Shown in pieces: positions 1-4,558 of a stretch of 5,021 nucleotides of DNA (its first letter is position 1; the number at the start of each line of letters is the position of its first letter). Source of the DNA: an uncultured Streptomyces sp. Lineage in GTDB: Bacteria > Actinomycetota > Actinomycetes > Streptomycetales > Streptomycetaceae. A program made the position numbers and the translations under genes. The notes under the pieces were generated by a model that did not search any database, was not told where the DNA came from, and saw only the letters and a program-made list of their open reading frames with translations. The DNA is taken from assembly GCA_946480485.1 (NCBI GenBank), contig CAMLJW010000401.1, forward strand, positions 1 to 5,021, read 5' to 3'.

Positions 1-503
1 TCGTCGTCCGCCACGCCACCGGGCACGCGGAGCCCGAGCACCGACACACCGGGCACCAAGGAAGCCTCGGCAGCCGCGCACTCGGGCACCACCACCTGCT
101 CGTATCCTGCGTCCGCCGCGGCGAGCACCGCCGGCAGCACACCCCGTACGGGCCGCACCCGACCGTCCAGACCCAGCTCCCCGATCATCACGATGTCGGC
201 GAGCATCCGCGGATCGATCCGCTCGGAGGCGCCCAGCACGGCGCAGGCGACCGCCAGATCGAAGCCGCTTCCGCCCTTCGGCACCGACGCCGGGCTGAGC
301 CCCACTGTGAGCTTCTTCTGAGGCCACTCGCCGCCGGAGTTGACCACGGCCGCCCTCACCCGGTCCTTGCTCTCGATGAGGCTCTTGTCGGGCAGTCCGA
401 CCAGTGTGAACGCCGCGACCCCCGGTTCCAGGTCCGCCTGGACCTCGACGACGACGCCCTCGACGCCGACCAGGGCCACCGAGCACGTACGGGCGAATCC
501 CAT
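1..503 (-). CDS. comM: YifB/ComM family Mg chelatase-like AAA ATPase, N-terminal part (runs off the left edge)
   Basis: The visible 167 codons from ATG at 503 read as the N-terminal ChlI-type domain of YifB/ComM proteins. The start is typical ([16 protein letters not shown]). Residues 33-46 read TLVGLPDKSLIESK, residues 69-86 read LSPASVPKGGSGFDLAVA, and residues 108-124 read GELGLDGRVRPVRGVLP; all are family hallmarks. The AAA+ ATPase domain with Walker A and B should follow but lies outside the window. Full-length family members are about 500-540 residues, so roughly a third is present. In naturally competent bacteria ComM is a hexameric helicase that promotes branch migration when foreign DNA is integrated; its role in actinomycetes is not settled. 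The ATG shares one base with the yraN stop (TGATG), and a G-rich ribosome site (511-516) lies 7 nt upstream, so the two genes are translationally coupled. dprA usually follows. No frame damage is seen in this portion. Confidence 0.93.
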   Translation of the reverse strand, partial: MGFARTCSVALVGVEGVVVEVQADLEPGVAAFTLVGLPDKSLIESKDRVRAAVVNSGGEWPQKKLTVGLSPASVPKGGSGFDLAVACAVLGASERIDPRMLADIVMIGELGLDGRVRPVRGVLPAVLAAADAGYEQVVVPECAAAEASLVPGVSVLGLRVPGGVADD

Positions 504-901
504 CAGGCCACCCCCCGGACGTGCTCCACGACGGGTGCGCCACGGTCGGGGAGGAGCACGCCGACGAGGTCGATGCGTACGCCACCGGGTGGCGCCCCTC
601 CGTGTTCCTGCAGCCAGCGCTCGGCGAGGCCCCGCAGCCGCTCGGTCTTGAGCGGCGTGATGGCCGCCATCGGGTGTTCGAAAACGCCCGCCCTGCGGGT
701 CTTGACCTCGCAGACGACGAGAGCGTCGCCGTCCTGGGCCACGATGTCGATCTCACCGGTCCTGCCACTGCGCCAGTTGCGCTCCAGGACCTTCATCCCA
801 GCCTCGGCCAGCCGCCGCGCGGCCAGGTCCTCACCGTACTTGCCGAGTGCGCTACGTGCGTTTCCTGCGCTGCGTGCCCTGCCCGCGCTGCCTGCGTTCA
901 T
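503..901 (-). CDS. yraN: YraN family (UPF0102) endonuclease-like protein
   Basis: A 132-residue protein of the UPF0102/YraN family, which has a restriction-endonuclease-like fold and no firmly established substrate. The core is complete. [16 protein letters not shown] (20-35) carries Glu24; [19 protein letters not shown] (49-67) carries Asp52, Glu65 and Lys67, matching the PD-(D/E)XK metal-binding pattern. IDLVGV near the C-terminus is also family-typical. The first 18 residues are a low-complexity Ala/Gly/Ser/Arg/Asn tail before the conserved core, which is common in actinomycetes. The ATG at 901 is chosen because GGAGGT (911-916) sits 9 nt upstream. The gene overlaps yifB by one base, and the yraN-yifB-dprA neighbourhood is widely conserved, suggesting a shared role in DNA processing or recombination (inference). 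A 117-nt gap with two DnaA-box-like sites separates it from the DUF2469 gene. Confidence 0.93.
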   Translation of the reverse strand: MNAGSAGRARSAGNARSALGKYGEDLAARRLAEAGMKVLERNWRSGRTGEIDIVAQDGDALVVCEVKTRRAGVFEHPMAAITPLKTERLRGLAERWLQEHGGAPPGGVRIDLVGVLLPDRGAPVVEHVRGVA

Positions 902-957
902 GTCGGCACCACCTCCGGCGCCAACACTGAGGGCACATCCGCGAGCTATTGGATCTT

Positions 958-966
958 GGTGGACAA
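958..966 (-). promoter_or_regulatory. DnaA-box-like site, TTGTCCACC (8 of 9 to the Streptomyces consensus)
   Basis: On the minus strand this reads TTGTCCACC, one mismatch from the published Streptomyces DnaA box TTGTCCACA. It lies 18 bp from a perfect copy in the same orientation, inside the gap ahead of yraN. The match is seen directly; DnaA binding is inferred. Confidence 0.45.
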
Positions 967-975
967 CTTTCCGTC

Positions 976-984
976 TGTGGACAA
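976..984 (-). promoter_or_regulatory. DnaA-box-like site, TTGTCCACA (perfect Streptomyces consensus)
   Basis: The minus strand reads TTGTCCACA, identical to the Streptomyces DnaA-box consensus. It lies 75 nt upstream of the yraN start and 35 nt past the DUF2469 stop. With the 8/9 copy at 958-966 it makes a same-orientation pair with 18-bp spacing. It could mark DnaA-dependent control of yraN-yifB or a titration site; this is inference. Confidence 0.55.
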
Positions 985-1018
985 CTCAGTCACTCACACG
1001 AGTCTCCGGCCAGGTCCC

Positions 1019-1327
1019 TCAGCTGCTCGGCAGCTCCAGATCACTCTTGTTCAGCTCCTCAATATTCACGTCCTTGAACGTGAGTACCCGTACTTGCTTC
1101 ACGAAACGAGCGGGCCGATACATGTCCCACACCCAGGCGTCCGCCATGGACACCTCGAAGAACACCTCGCCCTGGACCGAGTGGACCTGCATCTCGTAGT
1201 CGTTCGTGAGGTAGAAGCGCCGTTCGGTCTCGATCACGTATTTGAACAGACCGACGACATCGCGGTACTCCCGGTAGAGCTGCAGCTCCATCTCGGTCTC
1301 GTACTTCTCGAGGTCCTCGGCGCTCAT
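1019..1327 (-). CDS. DUF2469 family protein (conserved actinobacterial, unknown function)
   Basis: A 102-residue acidic protein of the DUF2469 family, represented in Mycobacterium tuberculosis by Rv2901c. No biochemical function is known to me. The sequence begins MSAEDLEKYETEMELQLYRE and has a highly conserved central aromatic/acidic core, including YVIETERRFYLTND (about 30-43) and DAWVWDMYRPARFVK (about 63-77). It ends in a charged tail, ELNKSDLELPSS. It has no signal peptide and no membrane segment, so it is probably cytoplasmic. The reading frame stays open upstream to 1390, but the ATG at 1327 is preferred because AGGGGAA lies 6 nt upstream and the family starts here. It follows the NUDIX pseudogene by 13 nt, so it probably belongs to the transcript that begins at sipZ. 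The family sits near lepB and rplS in mycobacteria too, so the linkage is ancient. Confidence 0.93.
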   Translation of the reverse strand: MSAEDLEKYETEMELQLYREYRDVVGLFKYVIETERRFYLTNDYEMQVHSVQGEVFFEVSMADAWVWDMYRPARFVKQVRVLTFKDVNIEELNKSDLELPSS

Positions 1328-1333
1328 GGCATG

Positions 1334-1340
1334 TTCCCCT
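1334..1340 (-). promoter_or_regulatory. Ribosome binding site deciding the DUF2469 start
   Basis: The minus strand reads AGGGGAA with a 6-nt spacer to the ATG at 1327. This selects that ATG over upstream in-frame starts near 1390. The site lies in the 13-nt gap after the ancestral NUDIX stop (1341-1343). Confidence 0.7.
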
Positions 1341-1815
1341 TCAGCCGTGCGTCCCCCTATTGTGCGCCAGCCCTGTGAGCCCCTGGACAATTTCCGTGTC
1401 GAGGATCTCCGGTCTCAGGCCAGCCGGGGGACCTTCGCCGAGCAGCCTGCGTTTAGCAGCCCGGCGAGTCTGGTCGGATACACCGTCTCATGTGCCTCGG
1501 TGAGTTCCTGGCACGTCCACCAGCACGCTTCGGCGACTCTGCTCCTGTTCCAGCTCCGTCGAGTTCACGGGCGCGGTCGCCGTCCGGGTCGTACGGGCCA
1601 GCTCATACCACTCGTCCTGGTCCCACCGGCGTCCCGCGAACGGAAGGAGCAGGTCCCGCTGCCACAGCACCGGGCCCAGCTCGACATCGGTGCTGCCGGT
1701 CTCCTCCACGAGTTCCCGCAATGCGGCTTCCTCGCGCGTCACGTCGCACTCCGCCCCGCCGCCCGACGCGAACCACCAGTTGCCTTTCCCGTGTCTCCGG
1801 CGCATCAGCCGGCAC
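1341..1815 (-). pseudogene. NUDIX hydrolase gene, decayed (three frame changes plus N-terminal deletion)
   Basis: Remnants of a NUDIX hydrolase lie in collinear order but in different frames. A GTG at 1815 with GAGGGAG upstream begins PADAPETRE, a family-like N-terminus. Directly after it the frame changes to one giving NWWFASGGG, and the strands that normally precede WWF are missing. That second frame carries the Nudix box and FAGRRWDQDEWYELARTT down to about 1525, then runs into a stop at 1488. The expected continuation, WWTCQELTEAHETVYPTRLAGLL, lies in a third register (about 1522-1457). The tail RRLLGEGPPAGL...EILDTEIV returns to the second register and ends in TGA at 1343-1341. In the Nudix box (Gx5Ex7REUxEExGU) the first Glu is Val and the last hydrophobic residue is Ser. 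The catalytic RELVEE is kept. The ancestral start overlapped sipZ by 11 nt. A short product from the ATG at 1805 to the stop at 1488 could still be made. Sequencing error is possible, but three separate breaks favour true decay. Confidence 0.75.
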
Positions 1816-2551
1816 GTGCTTGCTCCCTCGTCCCGGTACTGCTCTGCCGCCGAGCCGCCCTCTTGGCGACCGGCCCGTAAACCGCCCCGCCGAGGACGAG
1901 CACGGCGCCCGCCACGATCGCGGCGAGGATCAGCCGCAGGGGACCCGGCTGGGAGGTGGCGCCGAGCGTCTCGAAGCTGGAAGGGCGGTCCAGCATGCCG
2001 TTCACGGGCCACGCCACCGCGTCGACCCGCGCGCTCACCGCTCCGGTCGGCACCGAGCCGCTGCCGGCCTCCGTGAGGTGAGCTGTCGAGTCGAGGGAAC
2101 CGCCGCGCTCGTCACCGAGCAGGAAGAGACGGCCTTCGGGGACGGTGATGGTCGGAATCCTGCTCGCCTCGGCCTTGGAGCTCTTGACCAGATACGGTTC
2201 TTCGATCTTCTTGCCGTTGACGGTCAGTTTGCCGTCCGTACAGCACGCGACCGTGTCACCCCCCACTGCGACGACGCGCTTGACCATGGGGAGACTGCCC
2301 CATCCGGCCTGTTTGAAGACGACGACATCGCCGCGCTTGACGTCACTGCCGTCGATCCGCTCGGCAAGGATCCGGTCGCCGGCCGCGATGGTGGGCGACA
2401 TGGACCCGGTCGGCACGGTGTACGGCTGGTAGACGACCGCGCCCCAGGCAAATCCTCCGAGGAAGAGCACACAGCCGAGGGCCACGGCCAGTCCCGACAG
2501 CATGCTGCCGAGCCGTCCATGGCCCTCGTCCGTACACCATGTCCCGCTCAT
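1805..2551 (-). CDS. sipZ: Type I signal peptidase SipZ
   Basis: A 248-residue type I signal peptidase that cleaves signal peptides of secreted preproteins at the outer membrane face. The N-terminal anchor is about residues 20-41. The catalytic Ser50 lies in VPTGSMSPT, box C is RGDVVVF (73-79), and the catalytic Lys91 lies in KRVVAVGGDTV. Box E is GDERGGSLDSTAH (146-158) and departs from the usual GDxRxNSxDSR. A second hydrophobic segment (about 205-226, LRLILAAIVAGAVLVLGGAVYG) followed by a basic tail predicts a C-terminal anchor, known for SipX, SipY and SipZ of S. lividans. The frame is open further upstream to 2698, but that stretch is the sipY 3' end in another register. The ATG at 2551 has a G-rich ribosome site 7 nt away. 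In S. lividans sipZ heads its own operon with three unrelated genes, which fits the NUDIX-DUF2469-yraN order here. The assignment to sipZ rests on position, box E and anchor. Confidence 0.93.
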   Translation of the reverse strand: MSGTWCTDEGHGRLGSMLSGLAVALGCVLFLGGFAWGAVVYQPYTVPTGSMSPTIAAGDRILAERIDGSDVKRGDVVVFKQAGWGSLPMVKRVVAVGGDTVACCTDGKLTVNGKKIEEPYLVKSSKAEASRIPTITVPEGRLFLLGDERGGSLDSTAHLTEAGSGSVPTGAVSARVDAVAWPVNGMLDRPSSFETLGATSQPGPLRLILAAIVAGAVLVLGGAVYGPVAKRAARRQSSTGTREQARAG

Positions 2552-2558
2552 CCCAGTG

Positions 2559-2566
2559 CTCCCCCC
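2559..2566 (-). promoter_or_regulatory. Ribosome binding site deciding the sipZ start
   Basis: The minus strand reads GGGGGGAG, with a 7-nt spacer to the ATG at 2551. It supports that start over in-frame upstream codons, which overlap sipY coding sequence. Confidence 0.65.
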
Positions 2567-2582
2567 ACTCGGAGAATCGACC

Positions 2583-2601
2583 CCGGGAAGCTGTTTCCCG
2601 G
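2583..2601. repeat. Perfect inverted repeat (7-bp stem, 5-nt loop) between sipY and sipZ
   Basis: CCGGGAA, five bases, then TTCCCGG form a perfect stem. It lies in the 83-nt gap, 32 nt before the sipZ ATG and about 17 nt before its ribosome site. No T tract follows on the minus strand, so it is not a classic intrinsic terminator. One arm (2595-2601) can alternatively pair in part with CCGGAA at 2605-2610, so two exclusive folds are conceivable. Possible roles are an RNA-processing or stability element between the two operons, or a protein site; none is shown. Confidence 0.5.
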
Positions 2602-2634
2602 CCCCCGGAAGATCGGGCCATCCGGGACGGCACC

Positions 2635-3585
2635 CTACCCGGCGGTACCACCTCCAGAGATCCTCCGGTTTCCGACGATGAGGCGACGCCTGTGCCACAA
2701 CACCAGGGGCGCCGCGCCCGCGAGGCCGAGCGCGCCCGGTGCGGCGGCCGCGCCGAGGCCCTGGTCGAAGGTGTCGGGCACCGGCAGTGTGGACCAGCGG
2801 CTGGGGGGCCAGGCGACCACGAGGGCGCGGCCCACGACGTTGTCGACAGGGACGAAGCCGTTGTTCTTGTCGTACTGGTGATAGCGGGAGTCCATCGAGT
2901 TCTGCCGGTGGTCACCCATGACCCAGATTTTGCCTTCTGGTACCTTCACCTTGAACTGGCCCCCGATGGCGTCGACCGTGCACGGCGTGTCCCCGGGGTA
3001 CACGTATGACTGCTCGTTCAGGGCCTTGCCGTTGACTTTCAGGGGGCCGGTGCCCTGGCACTCGACGGTGTCGCCGCCGACCGCGACGACCCGCTTGATG
3101 AGGTCCTTCTCCTCGGCGGACGGCATCAGGCCGATCCAGCTGAGGACCCTCTGAGCCGCGTTCTGCTGGGGTGTCGGCTCGCCCAGCAGCCAGTCGTCGG
3201 GGTCGTGGAAGACCACGACCTCGCCCCGCTCGGGCTGCGAGCCGAACCAGGGGGTGAGCTTGTCCACCAGGACGCGGTCCCCCTGCTGGAGGGTGTTCTG
3301 CATCGAGTCCGAGGGGATCGAGAACGCCTGTACCAGGAAGGTCTTGATCAGCAGCGCGAGGAGCAGCGCGATGCCGATGAGCAGCGGCAGTTCCTTCCAG
3401 AAGGACCGCTGCTTCTTCGGCTTCGGAGCGTCGTCGCCCCACTCACCCTTGTCGCCACCGCCTCCGGAGTCGCCCCCGGAGGCCGCGCCGTCCGCTGCGG
3501 CCGGGGGAGCCGTCTCATCGGGTCGCTCCGGCCTGTCCTCAGGGCCCTCGTGCCCAGACCGTGCGCCGACCGCCAAATCCCCCAC
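2635..3585 (-). CDS. sipY: Type I signal peptidase SipY
   Basis: A type I signal peptidase of 316 residues from the GTG at 3585. A long hydrophilic cytoplasmic N-terminal region (about 1-63, rich in Gly, Asp, Glu and Pro) precedes the first anchor (about 66-88, ELPLLIGIALLLALLIKTF). The catalytic Ser94 lies in IPSDSMQNTL, box C is RGEVVVF, and the catalytic Lys164 lies in DLIKRVVAVGGDTV. Box E is GDHRQNSMDSR (224-234). A second hydrophobic stretch, about 277-297, is followed by WHRRRLIV, predicting a C-terminal anchor. The start is chosen because GAGGAG (3591-3596) stands 5 nt before GTG 3585; the GTG at 3591 overlaps that site and is unlikely. The gene begins inside the sipX coding sequence (47-nt overlap), which suggests coupled translation. 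It is closest to SipX in sequence, sharing LVDKLTPWFGS and two near-identical DNA blocks. Single cysteines at 176 and 202 replace the vicinal pair of its paralogues. Confidence 0.93.
   Translation of the reverse strand: MGDLAVGARSGHEGPEDRPERPDETAPPAAADGAASGGDSGGGGDKGEWGDDAPKPKKQRSFWKELPLLIGIALLLALLIKTFLVQAFSIPSDSMQNTLQQGDRVLVDKLTPWFGSQPERGEVVVFHDPDDWLLGEPTPQQNAAQRVLSWIGLMPSAEEKDLIKRVVAVGGDTVECQGTGPLKVNGKALNEQSYVYPGDTPCTVDAIGGQFKVKVPEGKIWVMGDHRQNSMDSRYHQYDKNNGFVPVDNVVGRALVVAWPPSRWSTLPVPDTFDQGLGAAAAPGALGLAGAAPLVLWHRRRLIVGNRRISGGGTAG
3064..3107 (-). repeat. Direct repeat of sipX 4046-4089 (box D, 41 of 44 bases identical)
   Basis: This 44-nt block encodes TVECQ-preceding box D residues (DLIKRVVAVGGDTV). 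It differs from positions 4046-4089 in sipX at only three bases, counted by eye. It is a paralogous coding repeat about 1 kb apart in the same orientation, and a plausible site for recombination or gene conversion between sipX and sipY. Confidence 0.7.
3239..3279 (-). repeat. Direct repeat of sipX 4242-4282 (DRVLVDKLTPWFGS region, 39 of 41 bases identical)
   Basis: This 41-nt block encodes the DRVLVDKLTPWFGS segment just after the catalytic Ser. It differs from positions 4242-4282 in sipX at only two bases, counted by eye. With the box D repeat it shows that sipX and sipY are the most closely related pair in the array. Confidence 0.7.
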
Positions 3586-4558
3586 ATCCACTCCTCAGTC
3601 CGTACCGCCGCCTGCGCCTGATCCGGCGCAGAACCACTCCCATAACGAGCGGGAGTTCCGCAGGGCTCGGGAGCGGGATCGATTCGTGTCGATCCGCATT
3701 GGCCACCCTATGCGACGCTCCAAGGGCGGTGGTCGACCCGCCGGGCGCGTCGGGCACGGACGCGTAGGTGTCGGGTTCCTCCAGGCGGCTCCAGTGGCCG
3801 ATGGGCCAGGCGATGACCATGGCCCGGCCGACGACCCCGTCCTCGGAGACGGTGCCGTCGAACCCCTCCGTGCGGTGGTAGCGGGAGTCCGCGGAGTTGG
3901 CCCGGTGGTCCCCCATGACGAACAGGCGGCCCGCCGGGACCTTCACCTCGAACGGGATCGACGAGGGTTTGTTGCCGGGGTGGATGTACGGCTCATTGAG
4001 TGGCATGCCGTTGACGGTGACGCGGTCCTGGGCGTCGCAGCACTTGACGGTGTCACCACCGACCGCGACGACCCGCTTGATCAGGTCCTGTTCGTTCTCG
4101 GAGGGCAGCAGGCCGATGAAGCTCAGCCCCTGCTTGACCTGCTTGACGACAATGGGGTCGTCCTGCTTCCCGGTCGTCTGCTCGTCCTCGAGCCACCCTC
4201 CGGGGTCCGTGAAGACGACGACGTCGCCGCGTGTGGGTTTCGAGCCGAACCACGGGGTGAGCTTGTCGACCAGGACGCGGTCGCCGATCCGGATCGTCTG
4301 TTCCATGGAGCCCGACGGGATCACGAAGGCCTGGACGAGGAACGTCTTCAGGACGAGGGCGATGAGCAGGGCGACACCTATGAGGAGCGGTATCTCCTTG
4401 ATCGCCGAGCGCTGCCTGCGCCGCTTGATCTTGCGGGCGAGCTTGCGCCGTTCAGCCCGACCCGGCCGGGCTGCCCCGCCGGCGCGGCGGGCCCCGGTGG
4501 GCAGCAGGTTGCCGGCGGAGGTGCTCGAGACCCCGCGCGGTTTGCCGCGTTTACCCAT
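3539..4558 (-). CDS. sipX: Type I signal peptidase SipX
   Basis: A 339-residue type I signal peptidase. The N-terminal cytoplasmic segment (1-52) is strongly basic (ERRKLARKIKRRRQRS), followed by the first anchor (about 55-75, EIPLLIGVALLIALVLKTFLV). The catalytic Ser84 lies in IPSGSMEQT, box C is RGDVVVF (110-116), and the catalytic Lys161 lies in DLIKRVVAVGGDTV. Box E is GDHRANSADSR (216-226). Vicinal Cys173-Cys174 follow box D. The C-terminal hydrophobic segment, about 294-310, is short and holds three prolines before RRIRRRRRYG. SipX of S. lividans is reported to have a C-terminal anchor, but here that segment looks marginal. ATG 4558 is preferred over GTG 4564 because GGACGG lies 6 nt upstream. 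The gene overlaps the sipW stop by 8 nt and its last 47 nt run into sipY. It is probably the middle gene of a sipW-X-Y operon. Confidence 0.94.
   Translation of the reverse strand: MGKRGKPRGVSSTSAGNLLPTGARRAGGAARPGRAERRKLARKIKRRRQRSAIKEIPLLIGVALLIALVLKTFLVQAFVIPSGSMEQTIRIGDRVLVDKLTPWFGSKPTRGDVVVFTDPGGWLEDEQTTGKQDDPIVVKQVKQGLSFIGLLPSENEQDLIKRVVAVGGDTVKCCDAQDRVTVNGMPLNEPYIHPGNKPSSIPFEVKVPAGRLFVMGDHRANSADSRYHRTEGFDGTVSEDGVVGRAMVIAWPIGHWSRLEEPDTYASVPDAPGGSTTALGASHRVANADRHESIPLPSPAELPLVMGVVLRRIRRRRRYGLRSGCGGFGGRRTVWARGP
3591..3596 (-). promoter_or_regulatory. Ribosome binding site deciding the sipY start
   Basis: The minus strand reads GAGGAG, 5 nt before the GTG at 3585. It lies within sipX codons (GLRSGC region), so sipY initiation happens while ribosomes still translate the sipX tail. 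A GTG at 3591 overlaps the last base of this site and is disfavoured. Confidence 0.65.

Larger units (their letters stand above)
902..1018. other. Intergenic region between the DUF2469 gene and yraN
   Basis: This is the longest non-coding gap in the window (117 nt). It contains two DnaA-box-like 9-mers and the yraN ribosome binding site. It is noticeably more AT-rich around 950-990 than its surroundings, as expected for a regulatory region. I could not find a convincing -35/-10 pair at correct spacing in the minus direction, nor a stem-loop followed by a T tract. A separate promoter for yraN-yifB is therefore possible but not shown. Confidence 0.7.

Noticed and set aside
1384..1392. Further DnaA-box-like TTGTCC core, and CCGTCCACA at 4564-4572
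   Set aside because: The first differs from the consensus at its end and both lie within coding or former coding sequence; single degenerate matches are expected by chance.
1806..2012. Upstream extension of the NUDIX frame, rich in Arg and Pro
   Set aside because: It is sipZ coding sequence in a shifted frame and has no NUDIX-like content.
2632..2637. TAGGGT as a firm -10 element for a sipZ promoter
   Set aside because: No recognisable -35 lies 16-19 nt upstream and the hexamer includes the sipY stop codon, so it is mentioned only as a candidate in a finding.
2552..2698. N-terminal extension of SipZ upstream of 2551
   Set aside because: It is the sipY 3' end and the spacer read in another register, it is not family-like, and the ATG at 2551 has a good ribosome site.
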